64,000 nucleotides of DNA, from NCBI GenBank assembly GCA_030848705.1, contig CM061243.1, positions 100,438,436 to 100,502,435 of the forward strand. The letters are read 5' to 3'. This DNA comes from Heracleum sosnowskyi. Its lineage: Eukaryota; Streptophyta; Magnoliopsida; Apiales; Apiaceae. The position numbers and the translations under genes are program-made. Positions 35,693 to 48,764 of this stretch are shown one piece after another (the stretch's first letter is position 1; the number at the start of each line of letters is the position of its first letter). The notes below the pieces were generated by a model. That model searched no databases. It saw only the letters and a list, made by a program, of their open reading frames with translations, and had not been told where the DNA came from.

Positions 35693-38600
35693 GAATGGAG
35701 TTGCCCCGGTGGTGACTTTGCAAGTAGTACGATATGCCCAAAGTATAGGGAGTAATTCGTCTACCCAAGTGTTTCTGGAGCGTTCAACTCTTTTCTTTAG
35801 TCCATCAAGGATGATTCGATTTGCAACCTCAGCTTGCCCATTTGCTTGAGGATGGGCGACAGAAGTGAAGCGCAACTTGATATCGTTTTCATCACAATAC
35901 TTCTTGAACTCATCGTTGTTAAACTGGGTTCCATTGTCCGTGACCAGGACTCGTGGAATTCCATATCTGCATATCACATTTTCCCAGAAGAATTGCATCA
36001 CTTGCTTGGTGGTTATCTTGGCTAATGGCTTAGCCTCAATCCACTTGGTGAAATAATCAATTGCTACTATCAAGAATTTTCTTTGAGCACTTGCCATAGG
36101 AAATGGCCCGAGTATATCCATTCCCCACATAGCAAAGGGGATAGGTGAGTTAATGGATGTCATCATCTCTGGTGGTTGCCTAACCACTGGTGCATGTTTC
36201 TGGCACCGTTCACATTTCTTGACGTAGCTTTTAGCATCAGCAAGTATGCTTGGCCAATAGAAACCTAGACGAGTGACTTTATGAGCCAGGGCTCTGCCCC
36301 CCAAGTGTTGCCCACAAATCCCTTCATGCACTTCCTTTAGGGCCAATTCTGCCTCTTGAGGTCTCAAGCACTTTAAGTACGGAATAACAAAAGATTTCTT
36401 GTATAGGATTCCCTCAATTAGGGCATACCTTAGTGCTCTGACGTATAGCTTTCGTGCTTCTGAAGTGTCGTTGGGCAGCCACCCAGTTTCCAGATGAGCT
36501 TTGATGGGATCAATCCAACAACTGGTGATACCAATGGGGGCTACCAACTTTCCATTGATGCTTGGGGTCTTCAAGACTTGGAAGTATACACTCCCGGCAT
36601 AGTTTTCAATTTCAGAAGAGGCAAACTTAGACAAGGCATCAGCCTTCATATTTTCCTCCCTTGGAATGTGCTCCACATAGCATTCATCGAACTGAGTCAT
36701 AATGGCCTTGACAAGTTTTAAGTACTTGGCCATGACTTCATCTCTAGCCTCAAACTCCCCATTTACTTGGGAAACCACTAGCCTCGAGTCTCCACATACT
36801 TTCAGAGTTTTGACTCTCAAGGCTCCAGCCAGCCCTAAGCCAGCTATCAGAGCTTCATACTCAGCCTCATTGTTTGTCGTCGGGAAGTCAAGTTTTAATG
36901 CATACTCTATTAGGAATCCATCAGGACTCTGTAGCACTAAACCAGCTCCACTTGATTTTGTTTTTGATGCTCCATCAAAATAGAGCACCCAACATTCTTT
37001 GAAGGTCATTTCCTCATCTTTCTTATCTTCCATAGTTACTTCCTGCCCCCCGACTTCTTGGTTGTCAATGGTGCATTCAACCATGAAGTCAGCAAGTGCC
37101 TGAGCTTTTATGGCCGTTCGAGGCTTATACTTGATGTCGAATTCGCCCAATTCAATGGCCCATTTGATCAATCTTCCACTAACTTGAGGGCTATGCAAGA
37201 TGTTTCTTAGAGGTTGATCAGTCAAGACCTCTATCTTGTGAGCCTGGAAGTAGGGGCGTAGCTTTCTTGAGGCCATTATCAAGGCTAAGGCAAACTTCTC
37301 AACCATTGAGTAGTTTATTTCTGCTCCATGTAGAATCTTGCTCACATAGTAGATGGGTTTCTGAACCTTTACTTCTTCCTTTACCAAAACAGCTCCAAGG
37401 GCTGTGTTGGAAACCGCCAAGTATAAATAGAGAATTTCTCCTGGCTTGGGTTTTGCCAACAGTGGTGCTTCAGCCATATATTTCTTCAGGGCCTCAAAGG
37501 CCTCTTGACTTTCAGTTGTCCATTCAAAATTCTTCACTTTTTTGAGTGCTTTGAAGAAGGGTAAACACTTCTCTCCAGACTTGGAGATGAATCTTCCCAA
37601 AGCAGCCACTCTTCCCGTCAGTTTCTGGACATCCTTGACAGTCTTTGGTGGTTCCATGTCTAGAATCGCTTTGATTTTGTCGGGATTAGCCTCGATTCCT
37701 CTCTTGGAAACCATCAGGCCTAAAAACTTTCCCGAGCCTACACCAAAGGCACACTTGGCTGGATTCAACATCATCTTGTGGTGTCTTAGCACTTCAAAAG
37801 CCTCTCGGAGGTGCTCAATGTGATTGGCCTTATCAAGGCTCTTGACTAACATGTCATCTACGTAGACCTCCATGGTTTTTCCAATCAGGTGCTCAAAGAT
37901 TTTGTTCACCAACCTTTGATAGGTTGCTCCAGCATTCTTAAGCCCAAAAGCCATGACTAAGAAACAGAAGACACCAAAGTCAGTGATGAACGACACTTTG
38001 GCGATGTCATCTTTGTGCATCTTGATTTGATTATATCCGCTGAAGCCATCCATGAAACTTAGCATCTCATGCCCAGCAGTGGCATCTATCAAGGCATCAA
38101 TCCTAGGTAAGGGGAAACAATCCTTAGGACATGCATCATTCAAGTCGGTGAAGTCGACGCACATTCTCCACTTCCCGTTAGCTTTTTTGACCATCACAGG
38201 GTTAGCTAACCATTCTGGGAATTGGATTTCTTCAATAAACCCAGCTTCTAAAAGCTTATTTACTTCTTGCTTAATGGCTTCAAGCCTCTCTGGAGCAAAA
38301 CTTCTTTTCTTTTGTTTCACTGCCTTCCTTTCTGGATCCACATTCAATTTGTGAGATATTAATTGGGGATCAATCCCTGGCATGTCAGCCGCTGTCCAAG
38401 CAAAAACGTCATTGTTCTCTTGAAGAAAAGATGCGAGTTTGCCTTTCAATGGTTCGGGCAGTAGTGCCCCAACATAAGTCACCTTCTCTGGTTCATCCGG
38501 GACTACGGGAATTGGGATTAAATCCTCAGCTGGTTTCCCTCTTCGGTCCTCATTGTCACTAGTGTCCATATCTTCAATGGGGAGAACCTGCCCCCCAACT

Positions 38601-40946
38601 CCATCAGGCCTCAACGCGGCTACATAACAGCTTCTAGCCATCTTTTGGTCTCCCCGTTCTTCACCAATCCCATTCCGAGTGGGGAATTTGAGTTTCAGGT
38701 GGTAAGATGAGGCAACAGCCTTAAACGCATGAAGACCCGTCCTCCCAAGGATCGCATTGTAGGTTGAGGTTGCCTTTATAAATATGAAGTTCAGCATCTG
38801 AATGGATGTATTCGTTCCTTGCCCCATGGTCATTGGGAGTAGGATAGTGCCTTCCACCTTTGATTCCACTCCATTGAACCCATATATGGGCATATTAGAG
38901 GGTGTCAACTGAGAATCAGTGTAACCCATCTTGACAAAGGCATCGTGGAACAAGATATCTACTGAGGCTCCATTGTCGACTAGGACTCTCTTTGTTTCGG
39001 AGTTGCCTATCACAGGTACTATGACAAGAGGATCATCGTGGGGGAACTTCACCCCTTCCAAGTCCGAATCATCAAAACTTATTGACACTTCTGTTCGTGC
39101 ACGCTTCGGTGCTTCTCCAACGACGGTCAGTACCTCTCGGGCATAAGCTTTTCTTGAGTTTCGGGAGGACCCAGCAGCAGTTGGCCCTCCGAATATCATG
39201 TTGATCACTGGCCCTCGGGGCTTGGGATTCCGATCTTGATCGTTGTCCCTTCTATCATAATCCTTTCTTTCATAGTTCCCCCTTTGGCTCCCTTGGCTCC
39301 CATCCTTAGTGAACTTGCTGAGTTTTCCTCTTCGTATCAGAAACTCAATCTCATCTTTCAGTTGTCTACAATCATCGGTGTCATGACCGACTTCTTTGTG
39401 GAACCGACAAAACTGATTTTGGTTCCGTTTGGACAAATCAGCCCTCATTGGCTTTGGCCATTTGATATCTTCTTCCTTGGCTATCTCCATCAGAATTTGA
39501 CTCCTGGGAGTATTCAATCTTGCATACTCCATGAACTTTGGCCCAAAGTTATTTCTCTTGGGTGGAGAGTCAGAATTCTTTGATGTTCGGGGAAACTTTT
39601 CCTTGACGTCGTACTCCTGAGTTTCTTTTCTTTTCTTTGAGTTTCCACCGTCGCCAGCGGTGGGTTCATACTTTCTCATGCTTTCCTCAGCCTTGATGTA
39701 CTTTCCGGCTCTATCTTGGAGCTTCAACATGCTCTCTGGTGGATGTTTAGCCAACGACCTCCTGAAGTGGTCATCAGTGGTTCCTTGTTGCAGGGCTATC
39801 ATAGCCACTTTATCGTCTAAGTCCGGGACTTTCAAAGCCTCTCGAGTGAATCGATTAATGTAGTCCCTTAGGGCTTCATTCTTTCCTTGACGTATTGCCA
39901 TGAGCGATGCAGAACTTTTCTCATGCACCCTTCCACTAATGAACTGATTGATGAAAGCCTTGCTTAGCTCCTTAAAGGACCCAATAGAGTTGGGAGGTAG
40001 ACGGCTGTACCAACGTTGAGCCATACCTGCAAGAGTTTGGGGAAACGCCCTACACTTGACCGCATCGTTGGCCGGCTGCAACAGCAGTGCATTGGAGAAT
40101 GTCCTTACATGATTTGCGGGATCTCCCGTTCCATCATAGGCTTTGATCGAAGGCATCTTAAACTTTCTGGATATAGCCGTTTTCATGATGTCTTGAGTAA
40201 ACGGCGGTGTAGGATCATCAGGATCTCCTAGGGGCAACAGATTACTAGGATCACCCCTTGGGGCTTCAGCCCTCTTGGTCCTTCTTGGTGGATCCAAGTT
40301 GATTATCGGGAGTTTGAGCGGCCTCTTCTTCAGCAAGGAGTTTTTTGAGCCTTGCAGTCTCTGCCTCATGGGCTGCAAGCTTCTCCCTAGTAGTTTGGGG
40401 TGGCTCCCGATTTGTCTGTGAAGAACGTCTCCTCCTTGGGGCGACATCCTCCCCAGTTGTATAACCCTCATCCTCAGTGTATGGGCCAGAGTAATCTTGA
40501 ATGAGAGGGGTCTGACGAGTTTGTTGATTTTGGGGTCCCAGACCTTGAATATAAGGAGGCACATATGCCTCATGGTAGATTGGATTAGTTCCACTACCGC
40601 CCGCCATGGGTCGAGGGGGCATGCCATAGCTTGGCATCCCCAAAGTCTGATTCGCGTATTGAGGGAGATCAGTAGTATGGAGTTGAAGGCTCCTTGGTGC
40701 ACTCATGAGCAGCAGGGAGGTCGTGATTGGTTGCTGGTGAATGGTCTCTTGTGGATTAGATCCATGAATGACCATCTGCAGGGGATTCGTCCCTTCAACC
40801 GAAATTGGGATTTCCGGTCCTTGAGTACTGGTGGGGATATTCGCCCCTTGTGTGCCGGTAGTCGGCGGTGGCTGATCAGCCTCAGAGGTGAGGGGGCGAT
40901 CGTCGGGAGTCTGAGTATCCTGAGCTGTTCTTCGTGTGTTTGCCAT
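35693..40946 (-). pseudogene. Tat-lineage gag-pol: gag, protease, RT, two RNase H domains, integrase
   Basis: Starts at ATG 40944-40946, only 33 nt from the 5' LTR. The gag N-terminus (Pro/Gln-rich, then a coiled coil REKLAAHEAETARLKKLLAE) runs to a TGA at 40266-40268. The rest of gag and all of pol lie in the frame one base further on, open from about 40300 to 35693. Landmarks: zinc knuckle variant CRFHKEVGHDTDDC (about 39366-39410), protease VDNGASVDIL (about 38950-38985), RT YVDDMLVKS (about 37850-37870), a degenerate first RNase H, a second archaeal-type RNase H with YFDGAS and NNEAEYEAL (about 36670-36985), and integrase HHCC with MDILG, VTDNG and GQAE. Integrase is cut at 35693 by the copia insertion. 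Apart from the gag frameshift and this cut, no lesion is seen. Confidence 0.9.
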
Positions 40947-40961
40947 GGTTGATGTTGTCTT

Positions 40962-40977
40962 CCCACAGACGGCGCCA
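40962..40977 (-). other. Primer binding site of the Tat element
   Basis: Minus strand TGGCGCCGTCTGTGGG, two bases after the 5' LTR. It begins TGG as complement of a tRNA CCA end and is typical of Tat-group elements; I do not assign the tRNA. Confidence 0.85.
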
Positions 40978-40979
40978 AA

Positions 40980-41471
40980 TGTTATGGATTAAAAAACGTA
41001 CTTTGTGAATTTAATGAGCTTCGAGCTTTAATGGCTGCACTCGTGTTTCCGGACTAAATTGGTCCTCACAAGATGCCTACGTATCTCAATTAATGTTGAG
41101 AATCAAGCCAAAAACGTAGTTCTGATTGTAGGATCAGGGACCTTATATAGGCGTCTGGAGCCTAGTATTTATGGTATGTTTGGGAGACTTAACGGATAAG
41201 TCTTCTTTTTGATATTGGATAAGTATTGTATTTCTTGCTGAAGAATTCGTTTCCTTGTTGATAAAGGTTATGACTCATTGATTGCCTTTAATTGGGATTC
41301 CAGATCCTTCTTTGACTAATTTTCCATAATCAAGGCTATTTTCATGAGCTGTATATTTTCCCTACTCATTAATTACGAAATTAATGAATAATTAGGGTGT
41401 CGGTCCTTAAATACCGGCCTTATAATTGAATCAGCAATTATATTTCTATAATTACTTTTCTGTCCATATCA
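40980..41471 (-). repeat. 5' LTR of the Tat element (492 bp)
   Basis: TG...CA on the minus strand, followed by CCGCC (41472-41476), the second TSD copy. Confidence 0.96.
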
Positions 41472-41507
41472 CCGCCAAAACTTTTAATGTTTCGTCTTTT
41501 AATAATA
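41472..41507 (-). mobile_element. 5' terminal fragment of the Helitron split by Tat
   Basis: AACTTTTAATGTTTCGTC then TTTTAATAATA matches the right-hand ends of the other Helitrons in this window. It abuts the CTAG end of the next Helitron at 41508. Confidence 0.7.
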
Positions 41508-42734
41508 CTAGCCTATAACCCGTGCAAGGCACGGGACTTAAAAGATAATAAACTAAAAATTTAATGTGAACGGAAAATATTAAATAAAAGTAAAAATTAA
41601 TATGATAAATTATAAAATGAGAAACTTAAATATTAATTGGAACGTAAAAAAAATATTGAAAAATACAGATGGGGATGATGAAGATAAATGATGTATTATT
41701 AATATTATTTTATAATAAAATAATATTGATAATAAGGACATATAGAAAATCTAACTTGTTTTAATTAAAAAAAGTAATTGCTCGTGATATTTTTAGAAGT
41801 GTTTTAATTATATTACTTGTATTTATTAAAAAATACGTTGACATGTTAAAATAAGTAAGTTTTTTTAATAAGGACAAATAGGAAACTAACATGTTTTAAT
41901 TAAAAAAAAAGTAACTACCTATAATATTTTTAGATGTGTTTTAATTATATTAATTGTATTTGTTAAAAAAATACGTTCACTTGTTAAAATAGGTAAGTTT
42001 TTTTAAATAATTAAAAGTATTAAAATAAGTTTTAAAATATATAAGTAAGGGTTGTACTTGATATTTTTGGAAAAAAGAGATTTTAGTGATAACAAATATA
42101 AAAGTTAATATATTTTAATTTAAAGGTAATTGCCGTGATATTTTTGGAAAAGAAGTAGATTTTGTTAGAAAAAAATGTTTTAATTATAAAAGGCAATCAG
42201 TTAGTTAATATTTTTATATTATTTTATTATTTATTAAATAGAGTATTAAAATAGATTTTAAAATAAATAAGTAAGGATTGCATCTCATATTTTTGGAAAA
42301 TAGAGATTTTAGTGATAACAAATATAAAAGATATTATGTTTTAATTTAAAGGTAATTGTCCTGATATTTTTGTAAAAAGAGTAGATTTTGTTAGATTTTT
42401 TTTAATTATAAAAGGCAATCAGTTAGTTACTATTTTTATATTATTTTATTATTTATTAAATAGAGTATTAAAAAGATTTGATTTATAGTAGCTTTCATTA
42501 TCCTAAAAAGAAAGAAGTATATTTGTAGCAGTGTATCCTAAATTTAAAATGCCTCATTTCCATTTTTTTGATTAGATTTCAATATTATTTGATTTTTATG
42601 TAGTAAAATATAGTGAAATATTAATGTAGAATAAAAATTTCCCGAATTTTGATTATATTATTAATTAAAAAAAGTACCGAAAACCAAAAAGTAACCGAAA
42701 ACCAAAACTTTCAATGTTTCGGCTTTAATTAAAA
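41508..42734 (-). mobile_element. Non-autonomous Helitron 2
   Basis: The minus strand ends in CTAG (41508-41511), preceded by the hairpin CCCGTGC/GCACGGG (41519-41535, perfect 7-bp arms). Its start matches CGAAACATTGAAAGT near 42705-42720. Internal modules of about 230-240 bp (GTGATATTTTTGGAAAA...) are repeated. No Rep/helicase ORF. Confidence 0.8.
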
Positions 42735-43027
42735 CTAGCTTAAAACCCGTGCGATGCACGGATTGTTACTAATAATTATTATTTTTATTATTTATGTTTT
42801 AATATTTTATTAATTTGCATTTGCTAAAAAAATAAGTAGGCGTGTTAAACTTTTTTAAATAATTAAAATTATTAAAATAAATTTTAAAATAAATTAATAA
42901 CTGTTTATCCGTGATATTTTTGGAAAAGTAGGGGTCTTAGTAAGGAAAAATAGAAAAAGTAACATGTTTTATCTGAAAAGGTAAGTGCCCGTAATTAAAA
43001 GTATTTAAATAGGTATCCTTTATTATA

Positions 43028-46000
43028 ATACCCGAGTCTACCACATATCAGTTAACCAATCAGAAAACTATGAATTATTTTAGGACCAATCAGATGTCAA
43101 TCCTAAATTTTAGACCACAAGATCCTTAAAACTTTCCTTGTATACTTTTATTAACTAAGGGTGGTTAGACTATCCATACAATACGATTAACCAATCAAAA
43201 CTCAAAAATTATTTTATTTTTAATTAAAATTTAAATCCATCAAATTTTTCCTCATTTAATTTTATTAATTAAGGGTGGATAGACAATCACTATCCATATA
43301 ACACGACTAACCAATCAAAATTCATAATTTATTTTATTATAAATTAGAGTTTAAATCCATGTCAACATTAAAAAATTATTTTGTTTTTAATTAAAAATTA
43401 AATCTATTAAAACTTTCCTCATAAAAGTTTTTTAACCAAGGGTGGTCCCTACAACACGATAAACCAATCAAAATTCAGAAATTATTTTATTTTTAATTAG
43501 AATTTAAATACATCAAAACTTTCCTAATTTAATTTTATTAATTAATGGTGGTTAGACTATCCATACAACTCAATTATTAACCAATCAACATTAAACAAAT
43601 TTTTTTTTTTTAATTAGAATTTAAATTCATTAAAACTTTTCTTATAAAATTTTATTAATTAAAGGTGGTTTAACTATGCATACAACACGATAAACCAATC
43701 AAAATTCAAAAATTATTTTTTTGTATTAGAATTTAAATCTTATCAGTATAACGCGATTAACCAATTAACATTCAAAAATTATTTTATTTTTAATCAGAAT
43801 TTAAACCGATTTTAATTTTCCTCATATAATTTTATCAACTAAGGGTGGTTAGACTATCCATTTAACACAAATAAGCAATCAAAATTCATAATTTATTTTA
43901 TTATAAATTAGAGTTTAAATCCATTTCAACATTAATTATTTTGTTTTTAAATTATAATTCAAATCCATTAAAACTTTCCTCATAAAAGTTTACCAAGCGT
44001 GGTTAGACTATCCCTACAACATGATGAACCAATCAAAATTAAAAAAATATTTTATTTTTAATTTGAATTTAACATTAAAAAATTATTTTGTTTTTAATTA
44101 AAAATTAAATCTATTAAAACTTTCCTCATAAAAGTTTTTTAACCAAGGGTGGTCCCTACAACACGATAAACCAATCAAAATTCAGAAATTATTTTATTTT
44201 TAATTAGAATTTAAATACATCAAAACTTTCCTAATTTAATTTTATTAATTAATGGTGGTTAGACTATCCATACAACTCAATTATTAACCAATCAACATTA
44301 AACAAATTATTATTTTTTTAATTAGAATTTAAATTCATTAAAACTTTTCTTATAAAATTTTATTAATTAAAGGTGGTTTAACAATGCATACAACACGATA
44401 AACCAATCAAAATTCAAAAATTATTTTTTTGTATTAGAATTTAAATCTTATTAGTATAACGCGATTAACCAATTAACATTCAAAAATTATTTTATTTTTA
44501 ATCACAATTTAAACCGATTTTAATTTTTCTCATATAATTTTATCAACTAAGGGTGGTTAGACTATCCATTTAACACAAATAAGCAATCAAAATTCATAAT
44601 TTATTTTATTATAAATTAGAGTTTAAATCCATTTCAACATTAATTATTTTGTTTTTAAATTATAATTCAAATCCATTAAAACTTTCCTCATAAAAGTGTA
44701 CCAAGCGTGGTTAGACTATCCCTACAACATGATGAACCAATCAAAATTAAAAAAAATATTTTATTTTTAATTTGAATTTAAATTCATCAAAACTATTCTC
44801 ATTTAATTTTGTTAATTAAGGGTGGTTAGACTATCCGTACAACGATATCCATATAACACGATTAACCAATCAAAATTCATAATTTATTTTATTATAAATT
44901 AGAATTTAAATCCATTTCAACATTAAAAAATTATTTTGTTTTTAATAATAATTTAAATCTATTAAAACTTTCCTCATAAAAGTTACCAAGGGTGGTTAGA
45001 CTATCCCTACAACATGATTAACCAATCAAAATTAAAAATTATTTTATTTTTAATTCGAATTTAAATCCACCAAAACTTTTCTCATTTAATTTTATTAATT
45101 AAGGGTGGTTAGACTATCCATACAATTCAATTATTAACCAATCAACATTAAAAAACTATATTGTTTTTACTTAGAATTTTAATTCATTAAAAAATTTCTC
45201 ATAAAATTTTATTAACTATGGGTGAATAGACTATGCATACAACACGTTGAACGAATCAAAATTCAAAAAATATTTTATTTATATTAGAATTTAAATCCTA
45301 TCAATATAACGCGATTAACCAATCAACATTCAAAATTTATTTTATTTTTAATTAGAATTTAAATCGATTATAACTTTCCTCATATAATTTTATTAACCAG
45401 GGGTTGTTAGACTATCACGATTAACCAATCAAAATTCATAATTATTTTATTATAAATTAGAATTTAAATCCATATCAAGATTAAATTATTAATTTGTTTT
45501 TAATTAGAATTTAAATTCATTAAAAATTTCCTCATATTTTTTTAGTCAAGGGTGGTTAAACTATCTCTACAACACGATGAACGAATCAAAATTCAAAAAT
45601 TATTTTATTTAGAATTTGAGTTATATCCCGATTAACCAATTAATCAACATTCAAATTTTATTTTGTTTTTACTTATAATTTACATCCATCAAAACTTTTC
45701 TCATATAAATTTATTAATCAACGGTGGTTAGACTAACCATACAACAAGATTAACCAATCAAAATTCAAAAATTATTTTATTATAAATTATAATTAAAATC
45801 CATTAACTATTATATTTATATATTTCAAAATTTCGGTTATCAATTAAAATGAATTTTTAGTTAGAATTTAAATCCTTTATTATATTTATATATTTCGAGA
45901 TTTGTATCACTAATTGTATTATGTGTTTAGTATAAAATCGTATATATTAATACTACCCCATTATCCAACACACTTAATGAGGAAACAGTACGAGTATAGT

Positions 46001-46360
46001 ATAATTTTTGCGAATTTAATCAATAATTTTGATTTTTGATCATTTAATTGTTAAATGTCGTAATTTAAGATTTTTTACACCAAGATGTGAGAGTAGTTAT
46101 CCAATATTAATATTATTTATTGTAATTTGAAAAATCCGATGTTAATTAGTTATATAAAAAAAATCCATGAACTATTATATTTATATATTTCGAGAATTTC
46201 GTTATCAATTAAAATTATTTAATTTCTAATTATAATTAAATCTTTTATCATATCTATATAATTAGAGATTTTGATCACCAATTGTACTATATGTTTATTA
46301 TAGAATCATATGTTTTATAGATAAAATTCTAATACAACTCCATGATGTAACACCCTTCCT
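43028..46360. repeat. Satellite-like array, 105-120-bp unit, module 1
   Basis: Roughly 27 diverged tandem units with the core GGTGGTTAGACTATCC, ACACGATTAACCAATCAAAA and TTATTTTATTTTTAATTAGA. It starts with an AATACCCGAGTC head and ends with a TTTCGGTTATCAATTAAAA tail (about 45820-46090). The units carry no ORF. Confidence 0.85.
43364..44780. repeat. 707-bp tandem higher-order duplication within the satellite
   Basis: 43364-44070 and 44071-44780 match with only a handful of differences (an insertion in a T run; T/A, G/C, C/T and T/G changes), while neighbouring monomers are far more diverged from each other. Confidence 0.9.
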
Positions 46361-46364
46361 TTAT

Positions 46365-47280
46365 TTTAATACCCGAGTCCACCACACTATCCAGTTAACC
46401 AATTAGAATATAGAAATTTATTTTATGACCAATCATATGTCAAACCTAAATTTTAGACCGATCATAAGAGCCTAAAAACTTTCCTCATATAATTTTGTTA
46501 ACCAATGTTGATTAGACTATCAATATAACACGATTAACCAATCAAAATCCATAAATTATTTTATTATAAATTAGAATTTGAATCTATTAACTATTATATT
46601 TTTATATTTCAAAATTTTGGTTATCAATTAAAACTATTCATTAACATTCAAAAATTATTTTGTTTTTAATTAGAATTTAAATCCATTAAAACTTTACTCA
46701 TGATATTTTTTAACCAAGGGTGGTTAGACTGTCTATACAGCACGATGAACCAATCAAAATTCTAAAAATATTTTATTTTTAATTAGAATTGGAATCCTAT
46801 ACATGCAACGCGAATCAACAATCAAAAATATTTTGTTTTAAATTAGAATTTAAATCCATTAAAACTTTCCTCATATAATTTTATTAACCAAGGGTGATTA
46901 GAGTATCCGTACAACATGTTTAACCAATCAAAATTCAAAAATTATTTTATTATAAATTATAATTTAAATACATGAAATATTATATTTATATATTTCAAAA
47001 TTTTGGTTATCAATTAAAATTATTTTATTTTTTAATTAGAATTAAAATCATTTATTACATTTATATATTTCGAGGTTTTGATCACCGATTGTACTATGTG
47101 CTTAATATAAAATCATCTATTTTAATATCACCCCATTACCAAACACAGTTAATGAGAAAGCATTATGAGTATATGTATAATTTTTCCGAATTTAATCAAT
47201 AATTTATATTTTTGCTTATTTAATTGTTAAAGGTCGTAATTTGAGGTTTTTACACCGATATTTGATTTAAAATATCCATA
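46365..47280. repeat. Satellite module 2
   Basis: Same head (AATACCCGAGTCCACCACA) and tail (TTTTGGTTATCAATTAAAA, CACCCCATTACCAAACACA) as module 1, but only about five monomers between them. A shared ancestor expanded in module 1 or contracted here. Confidence 0.8.
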
Positions 47281-48185
47281 TATTACTTTTTTTTGCTAAT
47301 AAATCACTATTTTATTTAAAATCGAACACAATTATATAGTTATATTTGATAATTAAATTTTTACAAATATTTACTAATCAACCAATTTGATTACTATTTC
47401 AAATATTGAATATGATATTAATAATTCAATTTCAAGTATAAAATGTTTAATACATAATTTTAATAACTAATTGTTATCTATTTATATGCATATTACAATT
47501 AATTATATAGATTTACAATGGCATTATTGTATGATTTCAATAAAAGTTAAAATTTGAAAAGCGAAAAAACCATTTTAATTCAATGTCCTTCTCAATTTAT
47601 CAATATATAACTATTTTAAACCTATCTCATTTAGATTACATGTTGGTTGGTAAATAAGCCATCTTTTACGTTAATTTAAAGTAATAAACAATCTAAATTC
47701 TATTAAATTTAAAATTATGAATTATTTTCATTCACGGGTAAATTTTAAAAGCATACTTGAACAAACACATCATCTTATTAATCTTTTGAATTTAAACAAA
47801 ATTATATTTTAAAAGTAAAATAAAATAAAATTTAGTACAATATATGTTGATCAAGTATTAAAAATTCAATTAAAATTTAGTACAATATATGTTGATCATA
47901 TCATACAATGTTGATTATGTCCCGATGAGCGTAAAATTTTCAATTAAAATAACTAATTGTGATATTTGTCCATTTTGTTTTTCTCATTCTTAATAACTCA
48001 ACCATTTTGTTTTTAAAATGTTTTAGGACATTCGACATTCTTATAATTTTACAAATTGATGTTACATTTCAAACAAATTCTGATATCGTATTTTTATGTG
48101 ATTTTGTTATGATGATAACATTTTATTTACCTATTCAATAAATATTTTAGGCATTGTATATTTAATTATAAATAATTATTTCTTA
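47281..48185. other. AT-rich non-coding spacer
   Basis: Nothing recognisable. A short local duplication, TTTAGTACAATATATGTTGA, occurs at about 47831 and 47876. Confidence 0.5.
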
Positions 48186-48764
48186 GAGCATCTCCAATGG
48201 ATAGGCCCCTTAGCTAAAGTTTTTACGTGACATTCTAAAAATTTATACATATTTTGTAAAATTATTGTGTCTACAATGGGAGATTAATCTTAGCAAAAAA
48301 TTTTATCCAACCAATTTAGGTTGTCTATATTTGTTGAATTCTTAGGGATCTGTAACAAATTCTATGTCAGCTGTTACCAAATTAAAATACTACAATCTAT
48401 TAAGACAACATAAATAACAAAAAAAAAAACTATTTTTAAAGAAAAATGCTAGAGTTCCCAAAAAAATGTCCCAAAACATCTCCCAAATTCATTCTTAAAG
48501 GTAACATTCCTTATAAAAATATGGGACCCCACGTGCATACATACGAGTCCACAAATTAAGAATTGTCAAGGGTCAGCCACATCATTATGTACAAATTTTA
48601 GGACATTTTGTTGGGTTCCTAGCATTACTCATTTTTAAAATTTAACCAATCATTATAGCTAATTCCGTTGAAATACAACCCCCTACAGATTCGACAAAAT
48701 ATGCATTATCATTATTTTATATTATTTTAACCAACGATTTTAGCTAATACATTTGGAGATGCTC
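48186..48764. mobile_element. MITE with GAGCATCTCCAA termini
   Basis: Inverted ends GAGCATCTCCAATG and CATTTGGAGATGCTC, a common plant MITE terminus. Flanks are TTA and TTG, compatible with a PIF/Harbinger-type 3-bp duplication, but the superfamily is not certain. It is interrupted by the element at 48441-48630. Confidence 0.75.
48441..48630. mobile_element. Mutator-like MITE nested in the previous MITE
   Basis: Inverted ends GAAAAATGCTAGAGTTCCCA and TGGGTTCCTAGCATTACTC type (about 32-36 bp, imperfect), flanked by the 9-bp direct repeat ATTTTTAAA at 48432-48440 and 48631-48639. A 9-bp TSD and a G-start terminus are Mutator hallmarks. Confidence 0.82.

Larger units (their letters stand above)
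16741..41471 (-). mobile_element. Ty3/gypsy Tat-lineage retrotransposon with nested copia insertion
   Basis: LTRs are 16741-17232 (3') and 40980-41471 (5'), with a 5-bp TSD. The total is 24731 bp; removing the nested 14640-bp copia array and its duplicated 5 bp leaves 10086 bp. Tat identity rests on the second RNase H domain, the H-variant zinc knuckle, the TGGCGCC primer site and an antisense gene between pol and the 3' LTR, all known traits of that lineage. The LTRs differ at about two positions (near 17096-17101 versus 41335-41341), so insertion is very recent. Confidence 0.93.

Noticed and set aside
36494..40952. Many plus-strand ORFs of 60-150 codons opposite Tat gag-pol
   Set aside because: Shadows of the long minus-strand coding frame; no independent start context, motif or promoter.
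40703..40978. Minus-strand ORF starting near the Tat primer binding site
   Set aside because: Overlaps the gag N-terminus in another frame and would begin inside the primer site region; no motif.
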